In this document: positions 51,506 to 60,249 of the stretch, in pieces
Layout: every line of letters starts with the position of its first letter
Position numbering within the stretch: the stretch's first letter is position 1
Assembly: GCA_041737175.1 (NCBI GenBank)
Contig: JBGSSF010000030.1
Location: 82,193 to 146,192, forward strand
Reading direction: 5' to 3'
Source of the DNA: UBA5072 sp041737175
Lineage (GTDB): Bacteria > Bacteroidota > Bacteroidia > Bacteroidales > UBA10428
Length of the DNA stretch: 64,000 nt
Program-made: the position numbers and the translations under genes
The notes under the pieces: generated by a model
Database searches by the model: none
What the model saw: only the letters and a program-made list of their open reading frames with translations
What the model was told of the DNA's origin: nothing

Positions 51506-52258
51506 ATGAAGTGCTATGGACTGATTGGTTTTCCGCTGACACATTCCTTTTCACAAAAGTATTTTACGGATAAATTCGAGCGTGAAGGAATCCTCCATTG
51601 TTCCTATTCCAATTACCCCATCGAAAGCATCGGATTGTTGCCGCAGCTGATCGACAGCCATGAGAACCTTGCAGGGCTTAATGTTACAATTCCCTATAAG
51701 GAACAGGTAATCCCTTACCTGGATGAGGTGGATGACAACATCCCGCTGATCGGGGCCGTGAATACCCTGAAAATAAACAGGAAGGGCGGAAAAGTTCACC
51801 TTAAAGGCTATAATACGGATGTATACGGTTTCAGCACTTCTCTGAAGCCATTTTTAAAGGAACATTACCAAAAGGCCCTGATACTGGGAACTGGCGGAGC
51901 ATCCAAAGCCGCGGCTTTCGTATTGGCGGGACTTGGATTTGAAATTACGTGGGTTTCAAGGAATCCTCGGAATGACAAGCAGATCTCTTACGCCCGGCTG
52001 ACTCCCGCACTGGTTGCCGGAGCCAGGGTAATTGTGAATACCAGTCCGCTCGGTATGTACCCCGATACCGGTTCGCATCCGGACATTCCTTACGAAGCCA
52101 TCACACCCGATCACGTGCTGTTTGACATGATTTATAATCCGCCTGAAACCAAATTCATGGCCCTTGGAAGACAGAAGGGGGCAAAAGTGGTCAACGGCCT
52201 TCAGATGCTGCATCTGCAGGCCGAAAGATCATGGAAGATATGGAATTCCGAAAGTTAG
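51506..52258 (+). CDS. aroE: Shikimate dehydrogenase
   Basis: AroE reduces 3-dehydroshikimate with NADPH in aromatic amino acid synthesis. The 250-residue product has the substrate motif FPLTHSFSQKYF, the catalytic Lys in NVTIPYKEQVIPYLD, GAVNTLK, the NADP-binding LGTGGASKAAAFVL, and NTSPLGMYPD. The length is normal for the short AroE type. It is the last gene of the TPR-comA-aroE run and converges on the YfiR-like gene. Confidence 0.94.
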   Translation: MKCYGLIGFPLTHSFSQKYFTDKFEREGILHCSYSNYPIESIGLLPQLIDSHENLAGLNVTIPYKEQVIPYLDEVDDNIPLIGAVNTLKINRKGGKVHLKGYNTDVYGFSTSLKPFLKEHYQKALILGTGGASKAAAFVLAGLGFEITWVSRNPRNDKQISYARLTPALVAGARVIVNTSPLGMYPDTGSHPDIPYEAITPDHVLFDMIYNPPETKFMALGRQKGAKVVNGLQMLHLQAERSWKIWNSES

Positions 52259-52266
52259 ATGGTTTT

Positions 52267-52776
52267 CTACATGGAAGACAGCGACATCTCCTGAAGCTTT
52301 GAACTGAACTTGATTCCGAATTTATTGGCATTTTCGGCTTTCAGTTCAAACCGCATCTTATCCTCCAGGATGATGAAATTAATGGCCGAGCCTTCATCGA
52401 GGGCGCCATTTTTTTCCGTAATGATAAGGGTGCTTTTTCCGCTCATGCCTGCAAGAACCTCGCTGACCTGTTTCGTCCTGGAAAAGGGAACAAACAGGAT
52501 GTGGCAATTCTGGATCTCTGTAGGCGCTTTGTATCTTAAGATTTCAATAACCTGTGTTCCGACCTTTTTACCTTTTGTATAGGCTTCCAGCTCGGCAGCT
52601 ACCTCAGATGATCCCAACACGCCAATAACAAAATTGCCTGTACGGTAATTGGCCGGCCATTCAATAAGCCTGGAGAAATTGTAGATAAAAAGTGTCTGTG
52701 CTTTTGGAATTGTGGTTTGCGTATAAGCGGCTGAAACCATGAACAAAGCAATCAAAGTGCCTATTATCTTTTTCAT
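52267..52776 (-). CDS. YfiR (DUF4154) family periplasmic protein
   Basis: This 169-residue secreted protein has a signal peptide (1-20, ending AAYTQ). The YfiR-like body contains FIYNFSRLIEWPANYRTGNFVIGVLG and CHILFVPFSRTKQVSEVL (given in parts), with GSAINFIILEDKMRFELK at the end. In Pseudomonas YfiR restrains a diguanylate cyclase, but no such cyclase is near. The start at 52776 fits the signal peptide; a longer frame to 52830 does not. Confidence 0.82.
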   Translation of the reverse strand: MKKIIGTLIALFMVSAAYTQTTIPKAQTLFIYNFSRLIEWPANYRTGNFVIGVLGSSEVAAELEAYTKGKKVGTQVIEILRYKAPTEIQNCHILFVPFSRTKQVSEVLAGMSGKSTLIITEKNGALDEGSAINFIILEDKMRFELKAENANKFGIKFSSKLQEMSLSSM

Positions 52777-52885
52777 CTTGGGATATTGTTTTGTATTATT
52801 TATACGGTGAGAAAAGCAAATTGTTCCCAAAATTTTAATCGTTGTTACAATTATTGAAAATCTATGTACGGATTTGGGCTTAGCT

Positions 52886-53125
52886 AAGCGTAGTTTGCAA
52901 CCATAACCAACTTAAGGAATTGTTAAAAGCACGGAGTGCTTTAATATGAATAGCGCCGGGTGAAACCCGGTGCAATAGACGGGGCGATTTACCAACCACG
53001 GAGTGGTTGAATATTAATTAAAAGCATCTCGACTGCAAATTCAACCACTCCGTGGTTGGAAAGCCGCACACTTGGTGTACCCCGGGTTTCACCCGACGCT
53101 ATTCACATTGAATCGCTACGCGATT
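52886..53125. repeat. Family C repeat, copy C2 (inverted core, right end lost)
   Basis: The left arm AAGCGTAGTT...CAACTTAAG (52886-52916) is present. The core is the reverse complement of C1: CCAACCACGGAGTGGTTG and CAACCACTCCGTGGTTGG, with CACCGGG/CGGGTG-type hairpins. The opposite 33-bp arm is missing, and the element runs straight into the truA stop (53138). It fills the gap between the YfiR-like gene and truA. Confidence 0.82.
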
Positions 53126-53137
53126 TAAAACTTACAT

Positions 53138-53890
53138 TCATATCCTGATGCCTGCCGGATATTCAATCGCCACAAGCGACAATCCCTCAGGGGGAGCTGA
53201 AACCCCGGCCAGGCTGCGGTTCCTGCCTTCCAGTATCCTGAAAAAATCATCCCCGCTGATCTTTCCCCTTCCTACGTCCACCATGGTTCCCACCAGGGCC
53301 CTTACCATGTTCCTTAAAAAGCGGTCGGCGCGGATCACAAAAACGAGCTTGTCATCACGGATGTTCCATACCGCCTCATGGATATGACAAATATTGGTTT
53401 TGGCATTGCTGTGCAATTTGCTGAAACTTGTGAAATCATCACAATCCCTTAGCCTGGCAGCTAACTGGTTCATGATGTCCCGATCGAGCGGCACAGGATA
53501 ATGCCATGAAAACCCGGTATCAAAAGGGTCCCTGACCTGGCGGATGGTGTATTCGTAAGTTCGGGAAAGTGCGCTGTAACGGGCATGTGCATCGGGCAAA
53601 ACAGGGTAAATGTCATGTATAACTATATCCTGCGGCAACAATGCATTCATCTTATGCATTAAACCGGACTGATTGCTGAATGCTTCATGATCACTGTCAA
53701 AATGCGCTGCAAAATAACGGGCATGAACACCGGTATCGGTACGTCCTGCGCCGGTGGTTTTTATGTGTTCCCGGGTAAGCGTCATCAATGCTTCCTCAAC
53801 AATGCCCTGCACCGAGGTGGCATTGCGCTGCCGCTGCCAGCCATGGTACTGCGTACCTTTGAAAGCCAGTTCAATGAAATATCTGTTCAT
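53138..53890 (-). CDS. truA: tRNA pseudouridine synthase A
   Basis: TruA isomerises uridines 38-40 in the anticodon stem of tRNAs. The 250-residue product has the N-terminal FKGTQYHGWQRQ, the catalytic TTGAGRTDTGVHA (D52), AFSNQS-type loop and the C-terminal RADRFLRNMVRALVGTMVDVG, all typical. It lies between the family C repeat and the moxR promoter region, transcribed towards the repeat. Confidence 0.96.
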   Translation of the reverse strand: MNRYFIELAFKGTQYHGWQRQRNATSVQGIVEEALMTLTREHIKTTGAGRTDTGVHARYFAAHFDSDHEAFSNQSGLMHKMNALLPQDIVIHDIYPVLPDAHARYSALSRTYEYTIRQVRDPFDTGFSWHYPVPLDRDIMNQLAARLRDCDDFTSFSKLHSNAKTNICHIHEAVWNIRDDKLVFVIRADRFLRNMVRALVGTMVDVGRGKISGDDFFRILEGRNRSLAGVSAPPEGLSLVAIEYPAGIRI

Positions 53891-53921
53891 GGTTTCCCGT
53901 ATTTGAGGGGAGTCTCCGCAT

Positions 53922-53929
53922 CAAAAATA
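53922..53929 (-). promoter_or_regulatory. -7 element for truA
   Basis: TATTTTTG on the minus strand, 31 bp from the ATG at 53890. Confidence 0.5.
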
Positions 53930-54062
53930 ATACTTAAATATTTGGTTCAGGCGGTTTGGCCGGATTCCATTTAACAATTTTTAACAGAATTAAAAATGCA
54001 GATTATCAATTAATTAACATACCTTAACACAGTCGTTGGGGATGTTATGGAGCAAAAATTGT

Positions 54063-54070
54063 TACTTTCG
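54063..54070 (+). promoter_or_regulatory. Candidate -7 element for the moxR-bat operon
   Basis: TACTTTCG differs from TAnnTTTG at one base and lies 57 bp before the moxR ATG. It is the only candidate in the 237-bp divergent gap. Confidence 0.35.
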
Positions 54071-54127
54071 CTTCATTCTGCAAGAAATTTAAAGGTTTTA
54101 CATCATTGATAATTCAAATTTTGTATT

Positions 54128-55126
54128 ATGTCGGATATTTCTGTCCAGATCAGGGAATTAAATGAAAAGATCGAGCGTGAAAGCGCTTTCACTGAAAGAA
54201 TCAACCAGGAGATCAGGAAAGTGATCATCGGTCAGAAACACCTGATCGACGGACTGCTTATCGGGCTGCTGTCTGACGGACATATATTGATCGAAGGGGT
54301 TCCCGGACTGGCAAAAACCCTCGCTATCAATACACTGGCGAACACGGTAAATGCTGATTTCAGCCGGATCCAGTTCACCCCGGATCTTCTTCCCGCGGAT
54401 CTTATCGGAACCATGATATACAGTCCCAAGAAGGAAGAATTCCATGTCAAGAAAGGCCCGGTATTCGCCAACTTCATCCTCGCCGATGAAATCAACAGGT
54501 CGCCGGCCAAGGTTCAGAGCGCATTGCTCGAGGCCATGCAGGAAAAGCAGGTGACCATCGGCAGCCAGACATTCGAGCTTCCCAAACCTTTCATGGTGCT
54601 GGCCACCCAGAATCCCATTGAACAGGAGGGGACCTATCCGCTGCCTGAAGCGCAGGTGGACCGGTTCATGCTGAAGCTGGTGATCACTTATCCTGCCAAG
54701 GATGAAGAAAGACTCATCATGCGTGAAAACATCGGCAAGGACTTTCCCGTGGCCAACCAGATCCTTACCACCGGGGATATCCTGCGATCCAGGGAAATAG
54801 TCAAGGAAGTGTATATGGATGAAAAGATTGAACAGTATATACTCGATATCGTTTTTGCCACAAGGTTCCCGGCCGATTATCACCTGCCGAACTACAAGAA
54901 CATGATCAACTACGGCGCTTCACCAAGGGCAAGCATTAACCTGGCCAAGTCCGCCCGGGCATACGCATTCCTCAAACACAGGGGCTTTGTGATTCCCGAG
55001 GATGTAAGGGCGGTTTGCCATGACGTAATGCGTCACCGGATCGGACTGACCTATGAGGCGGAAGCGGAAAACATAACCACTGAAGATATTATTACTGACA
55101 TTCTCAACAACATAGAGGTTCCATGA
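54128..55126 (+). CDS. MoxR-family AAA+ ATPase of the bat operon
   Basis: This 332-residue AAA+ chaperone belongs to the MoxR family, which acts with VWA-domain partners. Walker A is GVPGLAKT (57-64) and Walker B is FILADEINR (117-125), with sensor 1 ATQNPIEQEGTYPLPEAQ and an arginine finger region near 165. The partner VWA proteins BatA, BatB and the DUF58 protein are encoded just downstream. It starts the operon 54128-62061, where most genes overlap or lie within 20 bp. Confidence 0.94.
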   Translation: MSDISVQIRELNEKIERESAFTERINQEIRKVIIGQKHLIDGLLIGLLSDGHILIEGVPGLAKTLAINTLANTVNADFSRIQFTPDLLPADLIGTMIYSPKKEEFHVKKGPVFANFILADEINRSPAKVQSALLEAMQEKQVTIGSQTFELPKPFMVLATQNPIEQEGTYPLPEAQVDRFMLKLVITYPAKDEERLIMRENIGKDFPVANQILTTGDILRSREIVKEVYMDEKIEQYILDIVFATRFPADYHLPNYKNMINYGASPRASINLAKSARAYAFLKHRGFVIPEDVRAVCHDVMRHRIGLTYEAEAENITTEDIITDILNNIEVP

Positions 55127-55545
55127 TCATGAAAAACCATATCTTTTATTTCTCTCTCATCCTGTTTCTGGCAGGCAATTCGGGCATCGCATTAGGTCAG
55201 AACTTTATTGGCATGAACTCCGCTGAGATTGCTGGTTTGATGAAAACATCCAACCCACAGTTCAAACTCGACAAGAGCGCCGTCAATCATACTTTCAAGT
55301 ATCTGAAGTATGTGGATAAGATCACCGAACAAACTGCGCTTTTCTTTATGACCGACAACGATGTTTGTACTTATGTCCGCTGGATGTCCGACTATTCCAA
55401 CCTCAATGACATGATCGGCATGCTGAATAAAAAATACAGGAAAAATGGCGCAAATTCATGGTCCTTTGTGGATAAAGGTGAGAATTATACAGTAACACTG
55501 GTGGAAGACGAATGGTATTTTACTGTCAGTTACCGTAAAGATTAG
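55123..55545 (+). CDS. Small secreted hypothetical protein in the bat operon
   Basis: This 140-residue protein has a signal peptide (to about 25, GIALGQ). Its body has FKLDKSAVNHTFKYLKYVD and YRKNGANSWSFVDKG, with conserved-looking aromatics. I do not recognise the family. Its ATG overlaps the moxR stop by 4 bp (ATGA), which implies translational coupling and a link to the Bat system. It stands between moxR and the DUF58 gene. Confidence 0.78.
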   Translation: MIMKNHIFYFSLILFLAGNSGIALGQNFIGMNSAEIAGLMKTSNPQFKLDKSAVNHTFKYLKYVDKITEQTALFFMTDNDVCTYVRWMSDYSNLNDMIGMLNKKYRKNGANSWSFVDKGENYTVTLVEDEWYFTVSYRKD

Positions 55546-55563
55546 TCATTTGGGGGCTGCGTG

Positions 55564-56433
55564 ATGGAAACCAATGAATTGCTGAAACGGGTACGCAAAA
55601 TTGAAATCAAAACAAAGGGTCTGTCGAGGCACATTTTTGCCGGGGAATACCATTCTGCATTCAAGGGCAGGGGTATGGCCTTCAGTGAAGTCCGGGAATA
55701 CCAGTATGGCGATGATTTCAGGAGTGTCGACTGGAATGTGACCGCCCGCTTTAACCATCCATTTATCAAGGTTTTCGAAGAAGAACGTGAGCTTACGGTC
55801 ATGCTGCTCATCGATATCAGCGGTTCAGGTGAATTCGGAACGCAAAGCCGATTGAAAGCCGGACTGATAACGGAAATTGCAGCTGTGCTTTCGTTTTCAG
55901 CCATACAGAACAATGATAAGGTCGGTGTGATCCTTTTCAGTGACAGGATTGAAAGGTTTATCCCTCCCAAGAAGGGCAGGCAGCATATATTAAAAATCAT
56001 CCGGGAGCTGATCGACTGCAAGCCCGAAAGCCGGCTGACCAACCTTACCATACCTCTCAGATACCTGGTGAATGCCATCAACAAACGAAGTATCACCTTC
56101 CTGATCACGGATTTCATGGACCAGAGCTATGAAGATGCCCTGAAAATAGCATCCAGGAAGCATGACCTTGTCGCGCTCTGGATATACGACAAGCGAGAAA
56201 CAGAACTCACCGGAATGGGCCTGATGAAGTTAAGGGATGCCGAAACCGGTGAAATGGCCTGGGTGGATACAAACAGCAATTATGTCCGTCATGCTTACAA
56301 GGAGATCTATAGGAAGAAACAGGAGGAGACCATGGATATCCTGAAAAAGTCGGGCGTTGATTATGCCACCATCGCATCGCACGAAGACTATGTTAAACCG
56401 TTAATGCGGCTGTTCAATAAAAGGGCTAAGTGA
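55564..56433 (+). CDS. DUF58 (VWA-like) protein of the bat operon
   Basis: This 289-residue protein of the DUF58 family has the N-terminal RHIFAGEYHSAFKGRGMAF, the REYQYGDDFRSVDWNVTARF motif and a VWA-like fold with metal site DISGS (84-88). DUF58 proteins pair with MoxR ATPases, probably in assembly or unfolding of partner proteins. The start at 55564 follows a GTG at 55561. It overlaps the next gene by 1 bp. Confidence 0.92.
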   Translation: METNELLKRVRKIEIKTKGLSRHIFAGEYHSAFKGRGMAFSEVREYQYGDDFRSVDWNVTARFNHPFIKVFEEERELTVMLLIDISGSGEFGTQSRLKAGLITEIAAVLSFSAIQNNDKVGVILFSDRIERFIPPKKGRQHILKIIRELIDCKPESRLTNLTIPLRYLVNAINKRSITFLITDFMDQSYEDALKIASRKHDLVALWIYDKRETELTGMGLMKLRDAETGEMAWVDTNSNYVRHAYKEIYRKKQEETMDILKKSGVDYATIASHEDYVKPLMRLFNKRAK

Positions 56434-57437
56434 TGGAGAAGGTTAATCAATTGGTATTGGTGCTTGCCCTGGCCGGTTGCTTTACGGTAATTTCCGCACA
56501 GCAGGTTGTTATTAAGGCTGAACTCGACACAAACCGGGCATTGATCGGCGATCAGCTGAATCTGCTCCTGTCGGTTGAAAAGCCTGCGGATCTCCGGATC
56601 GAATTTCCCCGGCTCAAAGACACCATTACCCGCAAAATCGAGATTGTGGGAGATTCCTATACCGATACAACTTCTGTCTCCCAGGGCAGGGTCATTTTTA
56701 GCCGCAACCTGCTGATTACGGTCTTTGATACCGGTCTTTTTGAGATCCCTGCGCTGGATTTCATGGCATATACCGGACAATCACCGGACACCTTCAGCAC
56801 ATTGCCTGTGCAATTCGTTGTTTTACCGGTCACGGCCGATACGACCCTGAAGGACATCAAACCAAATTTCAAAGCCCCGGTCAACCTGGCGGAGATTTTA
56901 TATTATGCAAAAAAGAATTATCCATATGGTCTGCTTGCCATTGCAGTGGCTTTATTCACCTGGCTTATCATTCGCTACATCCGGAAAAAACGCAACCGGA
57001 ACGGGGATATTCAGGAAGAGATCCCGCTTGAGTTGCCTGAAGTGATTGCACTGCGTGAACTTGAAAAGCTGAAGGAAGATAAGCCCTGGATGCACAACCG
57101 GGTGAAGCATTATCACTCGCGGCTGTCGGAAGTGCTTCGCCGGTATATCGAAGGCAGGTATAGCATCATGGCGCTTGAGCAGACCACGGAGGAGATTCTT
57201 ATGGCATTAAGATCAACACCGTGCGGAGCATCTGATCTGAATAAACTCTCCGGCATTCTCAAACTGTCTGACCTGGTAAAGTTTGCCAAGGTAATTCCTG
57301 CAGTCGAAGAGAATGCATTGCAGCTCGATCTGGCGACGGAGTTTGTACGCAGCACTGCTGAGCGTGCTGAAGAAATGAACAGGGACGAGGATCCTGAAAA
57401 GAAATTAGTGCATACCAATACAGTTACCCATGCCTGA
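56433..57437 (+). CDS. BatD-like envelope protein with single TM helix
   Basis: This 334-residue protein has a signal peptide (to about 25, VISAQQ). A beta-sandwich region (about 28-150) resembles BatD's periplasmic part (LIGDQLNLLLSVEKP). A TM segment sits at about 168-190 (GLLAIAVALFTWLIIRYI), followed by a cytoplasmic helical tail with charged residues (LPEVIALRELEKLKED). It is conserved between the DUF58 and batA genes in related operons. It overlaps its neighbours at both ends (1 bp and 8 bp). Confidence 0.78.
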   Translation: MEKVNQLVLVLALAGCFTVISAQQVVIKAELDTNRALIGDQLNLLLSVEKPADLRIEFPRLKDTITRKIEIVGDSYTDTTSVSQGRVIFSRNLLITVFDTGLFEIPALDFMAYTGQSPDTFSTLPVQFVVLPVTADTTLKDIKPNFKAPVNLAEILYYAKKNYPYGLLAIAVALFTWLIIRYIRKKRNRNGDIQEEIPLELPEVIALRELEKLKEDKPWMHNRVKHYHSRLSEVLRRYIEGRYSIMALEQTTEEILMALRSTPCGASDLNKLSGILKLSDLVKFAKVIPAVEENALQLDLATEFVRSTAERAEEMNRDEDPEKKLVHTNTVTHA

Positions 57438-58428
57438 ACTGGAGTTTCTGCATCCGAATTATCTCTACCTGCTGCTGCTTTTGATTCCGGCAACAGCATG
57501 GTATATATACCGGCACAACCAGGTTCAGGCCGATATGCAGATTCCGGCGCTCAAGCCGTTCCGGCAAATGAAAAAGAGTGCGCGTGTGTATTTCAGGCAT
57601 CTCCCCTTTGTTCTCAGGATGCTGTTGCTGGCGCTTCTTATTATTGTCCTGGCGAGGCCCCGGTCTACCAACCGCTGGGAAAATGAATCGGTTGAAGGAA
57701 TCGATATTATGCTCGCCATGGATATTTCGGGCAGCATGATGGCCGGCGATTTCATTCCCAACCGGCTCGAAGCCTCCAAGGATGTGGCAACATCGTTCAT
57801 ATCAGGCAGACCAGATGACAGGATCGGAATAGTGCTGTTTGGGGGCGAAAGCTTTACCCAGTGTCCACTTACCACCGATCATGCTGTTCTGCTCAATCTG
57901 CTCAAGGAGGTGAGTGTCGGGATCATTGAGGACCAGTCGACTGCCATAGGTCTCGGATTGGCCAATGCGGTCAAGAGATTGAAGGACAGCGATGCCAAAA
58001 GCCGCGTTGTGATCCTGGTAACCGACGGCATGAACAACGCCGGTTCGGTTGATCCGCTCACAGCCGCGGAAATTGCGAAAACTTTTGGCATCAGGGTATA
58101 TACCATCGGCGTGGGTACACGGGGCATGGCCCCCTTTCCTGTGAAAGATGCCTTCGGCAATATTTTCTACCAGCAGTTTGAAGTAGAGATCGACGAGGAT
58201 ATACTCAGGCAGATATCCATCATGACCAGCGGCGAATATTTCAGGGCCACCAATAACCAGAAACTCAGGGAAATATATGCTGCGATCGATCAGCTGGAGA
58301 AATCCAAAGTCAATGTGAAGCAGTACTCACGCAAGCATGAGGAATTCAGAGCTTTTGCCATCGCAGCATTGATACTGCTGGTCCTCGAGATTCTTCTCCG
58401 GACTACGGTTTTAAGAACGGTAACTTAG
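57430..58428 (+). CDS. batA: BatA, VWA-domain membrane protein
   Basis: This 332-residue VWA protein has TM segments near 10-27 and 58-77 and another at the C-terminus (308-326). The metal-ion-dependent adhesion site is complete: DISGS (D98, S100, S102), with T and D positions in the later LGLANAVKRLKD/VTDGMNNAG stretches. It is a partner of MoxR and BatB. It overlaps the preceding gene by 8 bp. Bat proteins were first linked to oxygen tolerance in Bacteroides; the exact role is not settled. Confidence 0.9.
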   Translation: MPELEFLHPNYLYLLLLLIPATAWYIYRHNQVQADMQIPALKPFRQMKKSARVYFRHLPFVLRMLLLALLIIVLARPRSTNRWENESVEGIDIMLAMDISGSMMAGDFIPNRLEASKDVATSFISGRPDDRIGIVLFGGESFTQCPLTTDHAVLLNLLKEVSVGIIEDQSTAIGLGLANAVKRLKDSDAKSRVVILVTDGMNNAGSVDPLTAAEIAKTFGIRVYTIGVGTRGMAPFPVKDAFGNIFYQQFEVEIDEDILRQISIMTSGEYFRATNNQKLREIYAAIDQLEKSKVNVKQYSRKHEEFRAFAIAALILLVLEILLRTTVLRTVT

Positions 58429-58441
58429 AAGCGGTTTAGAC

Positions 58442-59479
58442 ATGTTTAGATTTGAACATAAAGAATATCTCGTGCTCCTGATCATTCTGCCCGTATTAGC
58501 CGGACTATACCTGCTGTTTCACTATAAACGGAAGCAAAAGATAAGGGAGTTTGGCAATCCCGACCTGGTTTCCCTGCTGATGCCTGATTTTTCCCAGTTC
58601 AGAAGGAACCTGAAATTTATTCTGCTGTTGCTGGCTTCTGCTTTTGTTATCATTGCCGTTGCAGGTCCCCAGTTCGGTTCCAAACTCACAGAAGTCAAAC
58701 GTGAGGGAATAGAACTCATTGTGGCCCTTGACGTATCCAACAGCATGATGGCCGAGGATGTCAGGCCCAACCGGCTGGAAAGGGCAAAACAGGAACTGAC
58801 AAAACTGCTCGACAGGCTGGAGAACGACAGGATTGGACTGATCATATTCGCCGGGGACGCCTATACACAAATCCCGGTGACCAATGATTACCTTTCCGCC
58901 AAAATGTTTTTGTCGGGCATCAGCACCCAGATGGTATCCAAGCAGGGTACCGCCATCGCTGAGGCCATTGAACTGGCAGTCCGGTCTTTTAATATAGAGT
59001 CCGACGCCGGGAAAGCCATTCTGATTATCAGCGATGGTGAGAATCACGAGGGGGGAGTGACTGAGGCCGTCAAAATCGCAAAGGATAAAGGAATCAGGAT
59101 CTTTACGGTGGGCATGGGACTGAATCAGGGCGCCAGGATACCTGTCAGCGGCAATCCCGGCAACCGCGATTATCACAGGGATGAGGACGGCAATTTCGTG
59201 GTCACCCGGCTGAATGAATCCATGCTCAAGGAGATAGCATCGGGCGGGAACGGCGACTATTACCGGGCCAGCGCACCCAATATGGGGATGAATGCCATGA
59301 TCTCCAAACTGAAAGGAATGGATCAGGCCAATACGGAATACAAGGTATATACCGAATATGAAGAACAGTTTCCGGTCCTCGTTTGGCTTGCACTGGGGAT
59401 CCTGGTGCTGGATCTACTCATCCTGGAGAGAAAGAGCAAAAGGCTTAAAAACGTTCAATTGTTTGAAAGGAAAAACTGA
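58442..59479 (+). CDS. batB: BatB, VWA-domain membrane protein
   Basis: This 345-residue paralogue of BatA has TM segments at about 10-27 and 58-75 and at the C-terminus (315-335). The metal site is DVSNS (D97, S99, S101), followed by ISDGENHEGG. BatA and BatB share the same layout and probably form a complex with BatC. It lies 13 bp after batA and 6 bp before batC. Confidence 0.9.
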   Translation: MFRFEHKEYLVLLIILPVLAGLYLLFHYKRKQKIREFGNPDLVSLLMPDFSQFRRNLKFILLLLASAFVIIAVAGPQFGSKLTEVKREGIELIVALDVSNSMMAEDVRPNRLERAKQELTKLLDRLENDRIGLIIFAGDAYTQIPVTNDYLSAKMFLSGISTQMVSKQGTAIAEAIELAVRSFNIESDAGKAILIISDGENHEGGVTEAVKIAKDKGIRIFTVGMGLNQGARIPVSGNPGNRDYHRDEDGNFVVTRLNESMLKEIASGGNGDYYRASAPNMGMNAMISKLKGMDQANTEYKVYTEYEEQFPVLVWLALGILVLDLLILERKSKRLKNVQLFERKN

Positions 59480-59485
59480 ATAACG

Positions 59486-60229
59486 ATGAAACCACTGTTA
59501 TTGCTGATCATCACAGGTACTACAATCGGAGCGTACGCGCAAACCGACAGAAGCCATATCAGGCAGGGCAACGGCAAATTTGAAGACGGCCGTTACCAGG
59601 ATGCGGAGATTGACTACCGGAAAGCGCTGGAGGAAGATCCGCAATCCTTTCGCGCCGACTATAACCTGGGCAATGCACTTTACAAGCAGAAGCAGTATGA
59701 TGCGGCAGCCCTGAAATATGCAGCCCTGACCAAAAACGAAAAGGACCGGCAGAACCTGGACCGCTATTTTTATAACCTGGGGAATGCTTATTATGAAAAT
59801 AAAAAATACCAGGAAAGTGTCGAAGCTTATAAAAACGCGCTGAGGAAGAATCCCCGTGACATGGATGCCAAGCATAACCTTCAGCTGGCGATGAGGAAGC
59901 TGGAGGAAATGAAACAGCAGGAACAGCAACAGACGCAACAGGGAAAAGATAAGGAACAACAGGAAAAGGAAGAACAACAGCAGGAAAAGCAGAAGCAGGA
60001 TCAGCAACAGAATGAGCAACAACAAGAGAAGGAAGAGCAAGAGAATCAGGATCCGGGTAAGGAGCCACAGCAGCAGGCGCAGCAGCCGGAACAGATGAAG
60101 GGACAGATATCACGTGAAGATGCGGAACGGATCCTGCAGGCGCTGGAAAACGAAGAGAAGAATGTGATGAAAAGGGTTCAGGAACAGAAACAACACAGGC
60201 AAAAGGTTCCCCTCGGGAAAAACTGGTAA
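59486..60229 (+). CDS. batC: BatC, TPR protein with glutamine-rich tail
   Basis: This 247-residue periplasmic protein has a signal peptide (1-18, GAYAQ). About three TPR units lie at 25-130 (YNLGNALYKQKQYDAAALKY). A Gln/Glu/Lys-rich low-complexity tail at about 140-205 is almost free of hydrophobic residues, and a short basic C-terminal helix follows. It is probably a scaffold between BatA/B and BatD/E. Confidence 0.9.
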   Translation: MKPLLLLIITGTTIGAYAQTDRSHIRQGNGKFEDGRYQDAEIDYRKALEEDPQSFRADYNLGNALYKQKQYDAAALKYAALTKNEKDRQNLDRYFYNLGNAYYENKKYQESVEAYKNALRKNPRDMDAKHNLQLAMRKLEEMKQQEQQQTQQGKDKEQQEKEEQQQEKQKQDQQQNEQQQEKEEQENQDPGKEPQQQAQQPEQMKGQISREDAERILQALENEEKNVMKRVQEQKQHRQKVPLGKNW

Positions 60230-60249
60230 TCATCTACAGGATATTTACT

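Noticed and set aside
54158..54883. 241-residue open frame antisense to moxR
   Set aside because: It lies wholly inside the MoxR ATPase gene and shows no signal or domain.
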